DNA of 42,108 bases from an uncultured Verrucomicrobiota bacterium. Lineage in GTDB: Bacteria > Verrucomicrobiota > Verrucomicrobiia > Limisphaerales > JAJXZI01. How positions within the stretch are numbered: the first letter of the stretch is position 1; the number at the start of each line of letters is the position of its first letter. The notes under the pieces were generated by a model, which was given only the letters and a program-made list of their open reading frames with translations, was not told the DNA's origin and did no database searches. The stretch is taken from NCBI GenBank assembly GCA_903847485.1, contig CAINDV010001020.1, positions 1-42,108 on the forward strand. Reading direction: 5' to 3'. The position numbers were made by a program, and so were the translations under genes. This document shows, one piece after another, positions 1 through 6,997 of this stretch.

Positions 1-629
1 CCAGTGCCAGCAAGGTCGCCAACGCTAACGAACCGTTCCACCCGGCATATTCCGGCACCCGGCATACTGCTACCTATGCCGTTCCCGGCATAGGCGTCAA
101 ACCACTGCTTGAGTTCCTGGCGATCACGGTTGCCGTCCACGATGAGGTTTAGCTCAATGTTGTTGCCAGCATTGCCGAGGCCGAGGCCGCGCACGGTGAA
201 GTTGGAACTGCCAAGGATGGCGTCTTCCACCCCAGCGGTGGCGACGTGATACATCTTTCCGTGAAGGAGGTTGGATTGCTTGATGGTTTTGATGTCCGCC
301 TTGCGCTCGATCCAGTCAGCGCATTCCCTGGCGACGCGCTTCTGCTGAAGCTTATTGGCAAGTTCCAAGCCGTCGGAATCAATGATGAAGGCCTTCTTCT
401 CAGTTTTACTCGGGTCGAGCCGGTTGACGAAGGACGGCTCGCCGAAGAGAAAGTCGAGGTGTTCGATGCAGTCTAATTCCACCTTGAGCGCGTCATAGGC
501 ATAGATGGTGAAGTAGGCCGAGACGATGGAAAGCTTCGATCCGTTCTGCGTTTTCGCCCGGAGGAAGTCGGCGACCGTTCCTCTGGTATGGTTGTCGCGC
601 AGGCCGGAGGTGTTAGTTGGCGTGGGCAT
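1..629 (-). CDS. PLD-like (HKD) N-terminal part of a helicase-type defence protein, partial
   Basis: The frame is open from an ATG at 629 to the window edge, about 209 codons. The visible protein has a phospholipase D-like domain: a stretch reading SIVSAYFTIYAYDAL, a later FLFGEP motif, and an HKD-type block HGKMYHV...DAILGSSNFT near residues 135-160. From family knowledge this N-terminal domain precedes a SNF2/DEAD-type helicase in large proteins of defence islands; the helicase part is not visible. Just after the expected QWFDA motif the reading frame enters a short palindromic element (41-94), so the protein becomes unlike the family. The gene may therefore be truncated or chimeric. The start abuts the stop of a ferredoxin remnant at 630-632. 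The neighbouring higBA pair fits a mobile or defence context. Recognition of the PLD domain is firm; the helicase assignment is inference. Confidence 0.75.
   Translation of the reverse strand, partial: MPTPTNTSGLRDNHTRGTVADFLRAKTQNGSKLSIVSAYFTIYAYDALKVELDCIEHLDFLFGEPSFVNRLDPSKTEKKAFIIDSDGLELANKLQQKRVARECADWIERKADIKTIKQSNLLHGKMYHVATAGVEDAILGSSNFTVRGLGLGNAGNNIELNLIVDGNRDRQELKQWFDAYAGNGIGSSMPGAGICRVERFVSVGDLAGT
41..94. repeat. short palindromic element within the PLD gene
   Basis: A perfect 9-bp stem with a 4-nt loop lies at 73-94 (CCTATGCCG, TTCC, CGGCATAGG). It is preceded at 41-66 by two partial copies of the same CCCGGCAT motif. It is read through in frame by the PLD-type gene and replaces family-typical sequence after the QWFDA motif. 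Confidence 0.6.
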
Positions 630-775
630 TTAGTTGAGAGAGAAGTTTCCAGTGTTATTCGATGCTTTGGTGCGGCGGAGGGCAGTGTTCATGCGGTCGG
701 GTTCGCCGGGGATGGCGGTGGCACAATTCCAAAGACAGGTGCCGCAGTGGACGCATTTCTAGCGGGCGAAGGCCG
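630..775 (-). pseudogene. ferredoxin C-terminal fragment (displaced copy of the oxidoreductase 3' end)
   Basis: On the minus strand this reads KCVHCGTCLWNC, then ATAIPGEPDRMN, and ends in an unrelated tail and TAA at 630-632. It is the second 4Fe-4S cluster region of the oxidoreductase at 1585-3513. The 93 bp at 686-778 match 1632-1724 with seven mismatches and no gaps. The GAG codon before the first Cys codon is TAG here, so the copy cannot continue upstream. No start codon is apparent. I read it as a decayed or displaced 3' end left on the far side of the higBA module. Confidence 0.8.
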
Positions 776-798
776 GCATAGTGAATTGACAATAGAAC

Positions 799-1236
799 TC
801 AAAGCAAAACTCCTGGTTCAACATTGAAACGTCGGGCCAAGGTGCGAATGTGATCCACTGTCAGGCGGCGCTCTCCGCGCAGAAGTTTTGGGCCGAGCGA
901 ACGGTCGCTGCCCAATATCCGCGAAAGATCGGCGGCGGATAGTTCATGTTGTTCGAGTAAGAACTTGAGGGTGTCCAGCGGTGTGCTTTGGGGCCACTTT
1001 ACCTGCTTTCGGTCGTAGGCTTCAATGAAGGAGCTGACCGCTTCCAAATAGTCTGTTTGGTCGGGATTGAGGCGATCCTCGAAGCCTAGAAGGGATTCAA
1101 TGGCATTACAGGCGGCAGCGTAGTCCGAATCGTCATGGAGCGGGCGTGGGACATAGTGCTGGCAAAGCCCTGTGTAATCCTTCGGCAAAGTCACGAAGGA
1201 TTTGGGGCCGGCGTCGGTGCGAATGGTTGTTTTCAT
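799..1236 (-). CDS. higA: HigA-type antitoxin with C-terminal HTH
   Basis: This is a 145-residue antitoxin of the HigA type. The N-terminal half (residues 1-85) is a HigA-like region with the pattern DYAAACNAIESLLG and a 'DYLEAVSSFIEAYD' helix. The C-terminal half (about 88-145) is an XRE/Cro helix-turn-helix (LKFLLEQHELSAADLSRILG). It should neutralise the HigB ribonuclease encoded just upstream and repress the shared promoter by DNA binding. The ATG overlaps the toxin stop by four bases (ATGA at 1233-1236), which indicates translational coupling. Toxin-first order is usual for higBA. The gene is full length and intact, and regulation is probably autorepression by the HigBA complex. Confidence 0.9.
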   Translation of the reverse strand: MKTTIRTDAGPKSFVTLPKDYTGLCQHYVPRPLHDDSDYAAACNAIESLLGFEDRLNPDQTDYLEAVSSFIEAYDRKQVKWPQSTPLDTLKFLLEQHELSAADLSRILGSDRSLGPKLLRGERRLTVDHIRTLARRFNVEPGVLL

Positions 1237-1541
1237 AATTCATTCTTCCAGGTGTCTTGGCTGTATTCGGCATGGGTAAGAAATCGCAGGGCAAAGACCA
1301 TTCCCGTATTGAAATGGACGGCACATAGCAGACGAAACTCATTGCCGCCCACGTTGAACACCGCCACTTTACGCGCGCTTCTTACCGTGGCTAGGTCAGC
1401 GGACGGAAAGGTTTGGCGCATGTCCGCGAAGGAACCCCAACGGACGGGGCGCACTACTTTGACCCATTGGCGCATAGAGGAAGCCGCTCGCGCATGGTCG
1501 TTGGCCCACTGGCGGATGGTGCCTTCGGCGATGATTCGCAT
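1233..1541 (-). CDS. higB: HigB-type mRNA interferase toxin
   Basis: This 102-residue protein is a standard-length HigB toxin of the RelE superfamily. It begins MRIIAEGTIRQWANDH and shows the family landmarks SFADMRQTFPSAD, VFNVGGNEFRLL and FLTHAEYSQDTW; the last includes the histidine near the C terminus that belongs to the HigB signature. The predicted role is ribosome-dependent mRNA cleavage, neutralised by HigA, whose gene overlaps by four bases. The start lies 43 bp downstream of the stop of the ETF-QO-like gene, so the pair could be read through from it, though such modules normally have their own promoter. The pair sits between an intact gene end and a duplicated copy of that gene end, which suggests arrival as a mobile unit. 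Confidence 0.92.
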   Translation of the reverse strand: MRIIAEGTIRQWANDHARAASSMRQWVKVVRPVRWGSFADMRQTFPSADLATVRSARKVAVFNVGGNEFRLLCAVHFNTGMVFALRFLTHAEYSQDTWKNEL

Positions 1542-1584
1542 GGGGACAAATTGTCTTCGGCCAGCCTGGCAGTCAATTTGAAAC

Positions 1585-3513
1585 TCAATTCTCCGCCGAG
1601 TGCAATCCGCCGGTGCCGGCGCGGAAGGCGATGTTCATGCGGTCAGGTTCGCCGGGGATGGCGGTAGCACAATTCCAAAGACAGGCACCGCAATGGACGC
1701 ATTTCTCGCGGTCGAAGGCCGGCACGGGGCCTTCGCCGGGAGTTATGGCTTGTCCGCTACAAGCCTCGATGCAAACCTTGGTGCCGCACTGTTTGCATAA
1801 CTCCGGGTGGAGAAAGACGACATGGTCCGCATAGCCCGGCGGTGCCTGGACCTTACCGCCCATGAGCAAGGCGTCTTGATGGGAGACGAGTAACTGTCCA
1901 TCATAGGGAATCGCCGGCCAGCCGACCTTGTCCATCAGGGCACCGTGGAGTGAGACGCTCTTGGCGCGACATTCCTCGCGGAGGCGGGCGATCTCGTCGG
2001 GTGATATGCGGTCGCGGTAGTAGTCTTCGAGACTCGGAATGCGCTGCCAAGGCGGCACTGGCTCACTGCTTAGGTTGAGACGGCCGTCTGTCAGGCCCGC
2101 CAGTGCCATGCCGATCATGCCGCGGACGACGCCGTGTTGGAAGCCATCGCGTGATTTCTCGGCGGCAATGGCTTCGGCTTCGACCCAACTGGCGCGACGG
2201 AGTTGCACGTAGGTTTCGTCGAGATTTTGCTTGGTGAAAGGTTTCTTCGCTTTGAGCAATTCCAGGACGGCTTGGGCCAATTGAGCGCCGGTGGTCCAGG
2301 CTTCGTCCACGCCAGAGCCGGTGAGGACGTTGGTGCTGCCGCTACATTCGCCGATGCGGGCGTAACCGTCGCCGGTAAGATGCGGTTCGCCGCGGCGGCC
2401 GGATTCGCCGAGGGTCTTGGCACCCCAGGAGCGGAGCTTGCCGCCCTGGAGATATTGCCAGAGGTAGGGATGAAGCATCCAGTGTTGGAGATAGCGATAG
2501 GCGGTGCGCGCGGGGTTGTCGAACCACGACGGCACAAAGATGCCGAGCGACGCGACACGATCGGGGTGGACGTAGAGGAAGCCGAATATCTCTGGTTCGG
2601 GATAGCCAAAGGTGTGCAGCACTGTGCCCGGCTTGAGAGTCGTGTCTGCGGGCAAGTCCACCACGAACTTCATGCCGATGGCCCAATCGCGGGTGTGATG
2701 GCCTTCGGGCATACCGAAGTGGGCGTCCAATTGCTGGCCGATGGCACCGACGGGGCCATCCCCGATAACCGTGAGGGCAGCGCGGATGTCCATGCCGGGC
2801 GTGAAACCGTCGCCGGGGCGGCCTTGTTTGTCCACGCCTTGATCGAGCAGGCGGACGCCGACGACCTTTCGGCCATTAGTGGCACAGGCATCTTGCCTGT
2901 GCGTTGTTTCTGTAACACACAGGCAAGATGCCTGTGCCACTTCCTCGATCAACACTTCCGACACCGGCGTGCCGGGCCAGATTTGCACGGTGCCGGTGCC
3001 TTGCACTTGCGCGCCGACCCATTGCATGAACTGCCCCATAGAAAACACCAGTCCGCCGGTCTTATGGAGGAAACCCGGGGTCCAAGGTAACTCGACCGCA
3101 CTTTGCGAGCAGGGCAGCGCCCATTGCAGCAGCTTGACCATTTCATCCGCCGCGCCGAGGGCCATCGAACGGCGGCTGGCACCCACCGGGTCGAGCAGAT
3201 AGAGCACCTTCTCCTCACCGACGGGCGCGGACATGGGAATGCCGGCGTGGTCAAGGTCGGGGAAAGTGGCGCGCAAGCCGCGGGCTTTGGTGACGACGCC
3301 GGAGACGCCGAAGCCGATGTCATCGGCGCGCTCGTAACAGAGCACTTGCGGTGGCAGGCCGGGCATGACGGCGCTTTCGACGGCGGGGGTGCCGTCGGGA
3401 TTGACGAGTTGCTGGGACAGCGTGGCGAGGAAGCCTGCCGTCGCCGGCCCGAAGCCGACGCAGACGATGTCCACATCCATGCGCTGACGTTCTACGATGG
3501 GTTCGGTGCTCAT
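1585..3513 (-). CDS. FAD-dependent oxidoreductase with 4Fe-4S ferredoxin domain (ETF-quinone oxidoreductase-like)
   Basis: This is a 642-residue flavoprotein. The N terminus holds a dinucleotide-binding motif (VDIVCVGFGPATAGFLATL), the middle has a second flavin-associated segment (VIGDGPVGAIGQQLD) and a GSTNVLTGSGVDEAW stretch, and the C terminus (about 570-642) carries two cysteine clusters, CKQCGTKVCIEAC and CVHCGACLWNC. This is the layout of electron-transfer-flavoprotein:quinone oxidoreductases, which pass electrons from ETF to membrane quinone; the second cluster makes it more ferredoxin-like than classical ETF-QO. Near residues 190-212 a 64-bp perfect palindrome is inserted in frame and adds about 20 foreign residues (AQASCLCV...RQDACAT). 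The frame is kept, so the protein may still work. Homologous fragments of its last 35-50 codons occur at 630-775 and 32193-32300. Confidence 0.82.
   Translation of the reverse strand: MSTEPIVERQRMDVDIVCVGFGPATAGFLATLSQQLVNPDGTPAVESAVMPGLPPQVLCYERADDIGFGVSGVVTKARGLRATFPDLDHAGIPMSAPVGEEKVLYLLDPVGASRRSMALGAADEMVKLLQWALPCSQSAVELPWTPGFLHKTGGLVFSMGQFMQWVGAQVQGTGTVQIWPGTPVSEVLIEEVAQASCLCVTETTHRQDACATNGRKVVGVRLLDQGVDKQGRPGDGFTPGMDIRAALTVIGDGPVGAIGQQLDAHFGMPEGHHTRDWAIGMKFVVDLPADTTLKPGTVLHTFGYPEPEIFGFLYVHPDRVASLGIFVPSWFDNPARTAYRYLQHWMLHPYLWQYLQGGKLRSWGAKTLGESGRRGEPHLTGDGYARIGECSGSTNVLTGSGVDEAWTTGAQLAQAVLELLKAKKPFTKQNLDETYVQLRRASWVEAEAIAAEKSRDGFQHGVVRGMIGMALAGLTDGRLNLSSEPVPPWQRIPSLEDYYRDRISPDEIARLREECRAKSVSLHGALMDKVGWPAIPYDGQLLVSHQDALLMGGKVQAPPGYADHVVFLHPELCKQCGTKVCIEACSGQAITPGEGPVPAFDREKCVHCGACLWNCATAIPGEPDRMNIAFRAGTGGLHSAEN
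2878..2941. repeat. 64-bp palindromic repeat inserted in frame in the oxidoreductase gene
   Basis: Two perfect 24-bp arms (2878-2901 and 2918-2941) enclose a 16-nt loop. Each arm is itself a small hairpin (CACAGGC / GCCTGTG around ATCTT). In translation it gives the 'RQDACAT' type peptide that recurs in hypothetical proteins of Verrucomicrobia and Planctomycetes (family knowledge from memory). There is no transposase and no obvious target duplication. Confidence 0.92.
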
Positions 3514-3582
3514 TGAAATAACTAGGTGTTGCGGTCAAAGGGCGGCGAATGATTGCGTCACCGACAGTGTCTTGGCAAGCGC

Positions 3583-4833
3583 CTACTCTGGCGTCTTGGG
3601 AAGCGGTGCCAGCAGCGGGTCCAACGAGTGCCGGTGGATGCCGAAGAAGTCTTTGAAGCGCAGAATGCGCTCCCGGGCCGCAGTGTCGCGGAAAGGTTCA
3701 CCGACTTTCACCGCCGCCAGCATGAGATTTTTGGGCGTGTGCTCGGAGGCGACGAACTCAATCAACTTCACCCGGTAGCCGGCCCATTCCAGGAACAGCG
3801 CCCGCAAGCCATCGGTCGCCCATTCCGCCATGCGCTCCGCCATGAGGCCGTGGCGCAAGACCTCAGCCAGCGGTTGCGGTTGGCCGAGTTGCGGCCGCAC
3901 TTCCTGGTGACAACACGGAGCCACCACCAGCAAGCGCGCCCGCGCCTCGACGCCGCGCCGGAGGGCGTCGTCGGTGGCGGTGTTGCAGGCGTGCAAAGCG
4001 ATGAGAGCGTCCAGCAGCGGCAGCTCGGCGGAAGCAATATCGCCAGTCACAAAGGTCAAGCCCGCCGCGCCGATGCGTACCGCCACGGAGTTGGCTCCGG
4101 CGGTCAGTTCCGGGCGCGTCTCTACTCCAAGGACGCAGACTGGTCGCTGCCACACGCGGTGGAACAAGTGCCACGCGCCGAAGGTCAGATAACCTTTGCC
4201 ACAACCCATGTCGGCGACAGTGAGGAGCGGCGCGTCTGCGACCGCCGGAGCGCCGGCCCAGCCGCAATCGGCGGCGAGGTGCGCGAGAATTTCTAAGTAA
4301 CGACTGATCTGGTGATGCTTGTCTGCCATCGCGGGACGGATCCTGCCACTGACGTCGGCGATGCCCAGGCCTTCCAGCCAGTCGCGGGCGGAGGCGTCGA
4401 GGAAGGAATGCTTCGCCTCGTCGTGCGAACGCGGTGGGGCAGTCTTGGTCCCCGGGCGGTGAGTAACGAGGTGGACCTCACCGCGAGCGGGGATTCCCAA
4501 TTGCCAGTCCCGCCGGGTAGTGGCTAGGTGGGCGTTGCGGAAAGTGACGCCGAGTTGCGCCCGCACCCAGGCCAGCCCCTCGGTCAGCGGCAGATTACGC
4601 GTCACATCGCGCTGAGGCTGCCGGAACGTGAGCGAGAGGTGCGGCACAGCTTTGAGATCAATCAGGCGGATTAGGATTTTGCCGACGCTGGCCAGTTCGC
4701 CGGTGGCGGGCGCGACCGGGCTGGAAAGCGTGACCCGGACCAGCGAATCATCTGCGCAACTGGCGGCGAGTTGCGCGAGGAAACGTTCAACGGCAGAGGG
4801 TGTGGCACTCAGTGGCGCGACGATTTCGTTCAT
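3583..4833 (-). CDS. class I SAM-dependent methyltransferase (Methyltransf_32-like)
   Basis: This is a 416-residue protein if read from the ATG at 4833; a TTG 87 bp upstream (4920) could extend it, but no ribosome site favours that. The C-terminal half is a Rossmann-fold methyltransferase. Motif I is VADMGCGKGYLTF near residue 207, an acidic strand end is at VLGVETRPEL, and the catalytic-site-like region is DALIALHACNTATDDAL followed by VVAPCCHQEVR. GCGKGYL and ALHACNTATD are typical of the METTL25/RRNAD1-like Methyltransf_32 group, whose bacterial members have no established substrate. The N-terminal 150 residues have no motif I recognise. The gene lies 69 bp after the start of the oxidoreductase gene on the same strand and is probably an independent housekeeping gene. 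A role in RNA modification is a guess. Confidence 0.78.
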   Translation of the reverse strand: MNEIVAPLSATPSAVERFLAQLAASCADDSLVRVTLSSPVAPATGELASVGKILIRLIDLKAVPHLSLTFRQPQRDVTRNLPLTEGLAWVRAQLGVTFRNAHLATTRRDWQLGIPARGEVHLVTHRPGTKTAPPRSHDEAKHSFLDASARDWLEGLGIADVSGRIRPAMADKHHQISRYLEILAHLAADCGWAGAPAVADAPLLTVADMGCGKGYLTFGAWHLFHRVWQRPVCVLGVETRPELTAGANSVAVRIGAAGLTFVTGDIASAELPLLDALIALHACNTATDDALRRGVEARARLLVVAPCCHQEVRPQLGQPQPLAEVLRHGLMAERMAEWATDGLRALFLEWAGYRVKLIEFVASEHTPKNLMLAAVKVGEPFRDTAARERILRFKDFFGIHRHSLDPLLAPLPKTPE

Positions 4834-5081
4834 GGCAATAGTTTCATCGCACCGGCTGGAAGCGGCAAGCGCCAAGTCGGGGAACCGGCGATTTTGTTGC
4901 CCTTCCGAACACTTGGACAAGTATCCGAACAGCAGGGAGGGATGTCCAGATAGTGAGCTGACCCGGAGGTTAGCCTACAGTTCCGCCAGCCAGGGCAATG
5001 GATCGTAAGTCTGTTCAAGGGAGGCTCGCGGTTGACCGGCGGATGGTCTGCGGGGACGGGCGGGAGTTCAGCATAGGGGAA

Positions 5082-6953
5082 CTAACGCCTCGGTGTTTTC
5101 GTGCTTTTCGTCAGACCGTGAAGGGCTTTCTTGACGGACCAATCATTTCGCTGCAACGCACCCTCCGCAAGCTGGCGTGCCACACCGGTCAATTCCTGCA
5201 CGATACGAATGGCGCGGTCGCACAACTTGGCATTCGTGGGCCGCACCTCCACCATCAGGTTTTCGACCACCTTTCCCAACTGCACCATAGACAAGGTCGT
5301 CAAGATATTGAGCAGGAGTTTCGTGGCGGTGCCCGCCTTCAGTCGGGTGGAACCGGTTAGTATCTCCGGTCCTATGGCCGGCGCGATGACGAGTGTTGGC
5401 CGGGTTCCGCGTTTGAACACAAGGTTGGGATTGAAGCAGATAAGAATCGTGGTGGCACCTAACTCGCGCGCCGCGTGCAGCGCGCCCCAGACGAACGGAG
5501 TGCGTCCACTGGCGGCGATGCCCACCACCACATCTTTCCGGCAAACACCGCGGCGGCGCAGGGCCTGTGCGCCGTCGGCGACGTCGTCTTCCGCATCCTC
5601 CTGCGCGCCGTGCCAAGCCTGATCGCCCCCGGCCACAATGGCTTGAGTCATCTCCGGCGAGACACTGAACGTGGGCGGGCATTCATAGGCATCCAGTGCT
5701 CCCAGACGACCGCTCGTCCCGGCCCCGACATAGAACAGTCGGCCGCCGCTACGAAAGGCACGAACCGTGAGTAGAACCGCCTGACTGATTTTCTTTTGCT
5801 CGCGCAGGAGCACCGCCGGAATGGTGGCATCCTCACTGAGCATGAGGCGGATGGCCGCAGCGACTGACATCTGATCTAGCTTGCGCGAGAGCGGATGGCG
5901 CTGCTCCGTGGGCGAGAGACCCCTAGACTGGGGAATCAAATCGGCCGCCGCAGTTGGACGCGGCGTCACCTCGCATTCAGGAACAGCACAAGGTTGTTTC
6001 GCTGACTGATAAGAGGGCGCTTCACTCTGTTGCTGCGCCAGTTGCACCGCTCCCCAGGCACCCTCGCGGGCCAGCAATTTCACCACCGCCCCGGGCCAGT
6101 CGGCCCTAAGCCGGTTCCCCACCTGGCGAGCGAAGCCGGGTTGCTTCTGGAGGACACTGCCGGTGAGCACAAACTCAACTGGGCGGCCCTTCTGCGATAG
6201 GCGGCGCGCGCAGGCGATGGCGTTATGCGAAATCATCTCTACGGACTCAGCCAGAATTTCCAGCGCAATTCTGTCGCGCTCCGCCGCAGCCGCAAATAGC
6301 TCGACGGTCAGAGCGGCCAGCGCGGCTTTATCCGCCTCGCTGGCCCAGGCAATAAGTTGGTTCGGCGATTCTAACTCCAGCACGCGGAGGCATCGCTGGC
6401 CCAGTGCGGGCCAAGTGCCGGTTTCATCAAACGTCCGAAAAACGGCCTGCAGCGTGCGCAGAGCGATGTCATAGCCGCTGCCCCGGTCACCGAGTAGGTG
6501 TCCCCAGCCGCCAGTCAGCACTTTCCCGCCCTGCGCGCTTTGTCCGTAGCACGAGGCCCCGGTGCCACTGATGACAATGACGCGCACTATCTTGGCGGCG
6601 CTCGACTTGTCGCTCGCGGCCGCGAGGGCCGTCTCCAGATCGTTGCCCGCCCAGCACGGGACCGCTGGCCAGATGTGGGTCGCCGCAGCCCGAATACGCT
6701 CCCGGTCTTTCTCGTCCAGCGCCCCCGCCATGCCAATACCGAGCGCTGTCGGGAGCGGCGTCTGACGAGCAATGTTCTGTAGCAGACCGAGCAATTGAGC
6801 TTCACTCAGCAGCCGTAGGTTAGCCGGGGCATTCTCTTCTATCCGCTGCCGGCACTGGCCGTTGGCATCAGCGAGAATAGCCACGCTCTTAGTCGCACCA
6901 GCATCAATTCCGAGAAACAGCGGGATGGGGCGCGGCGTGAGTTTCGATGTCAT
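5082..6953 (-). CDS. fused N-acetylglucosamine kinase (BadF/BcrA ATPase family) and N-acetylmuramate-6-phosphate etherase
   Basis: This 623-residue protein has two enzymes in one chain. Residues 1-310 are a BadF/BadG/BcrA/BcrD-type sugar kinase: the phosphate-1 motif LFLGIDAGATKSVA, adenosine region VIVISGTGASCYG, and GGWGHLLGDRGSGYDIA. A linker of about 45 residues follows. Residues 355-610 are MurQ, with the SIS-domain block GGRLFYVGAGTSGRLG, the ECPPTF signature, AIVAGGDQA, and GSTRLKAGTATKLLLN. The kinase would phosphorylate GlcNAc or MurNAc and MurQ would cleave the lactyl ether of MurNAc-6-phosphate to give GlcNAc-6-phosphate. Both act in the cytoplasm. It is the last gene of the GH20 locus, 44 bp behind its neighbour, which matches an uptake-and-recycling role for amino sugars. 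Separate murK and murQ genes are the commoner arrangement. Confidence 0.9.
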   Translation of the reverse strand: MTSKLTPRPIPLFLGIDAGATKSVAILADANGQCRQRIEENAPANLRLLSEAQLLGLLQNIARQTPLPTALGIGMAGALDEKDRERIRAAATHIWPAVPCWAGNDLETALAAASDKSSAAKIVRVIVISGTGASCYGQSAQGGKVLTGGWGHLLGDRGSGYDIALRTLQAVFRTFDETGTWPALGQRCLRVLELESPNQLIAWASEADKAALAALTVELFAAAAERDRIALEILAESVEMISHNAIACARRLSQKGRPVEFVLTGSVLQKQPGFARQVGNRLRADWPGAVVKLLAREGAWGAVQLAQQQSEAPSYQSAKQPCAVPECEVTPRPTAAADLIPQSRGLSPTEQRHPLSRKLDQMSVAAAIRLMLSEDATIPAVLLREQKKISQAVLLTVRAFRSGGRLFYVGAGTSGRLGALDAYECPPTFSVSPEMTQAIVAGGDQAWHGAQEDAEDDVADGAQALRRRGVCRKDVVVGIAASGRTPFVWGALHAARELGATTILICFNPNLVFKRGTRPTLVIAPAIGPEILTGSTRLKAGTATKLLLNILTTLSMVQLGKVVENLMVEVRPTNAKLCDRAIRIVQELTGVARQLAEGALQRNDWSVKKALHGLTKSTKTPRR

Positions 6954-6997
6954 GCGGGCAATGACTAAAGGGTAAATGCTCTTGCGGTGGTCTGTTG

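Noticed and set aside
2203-3090. 295-codon plus-strand open frame
   Set aside because: It is antisense to the flavoprotein gene with its clear motifs.
4922-5081. A gene end reading EQTYDPLPWLAEL before a stop
   Set aside because: Too short, with no upstream frame or family match.
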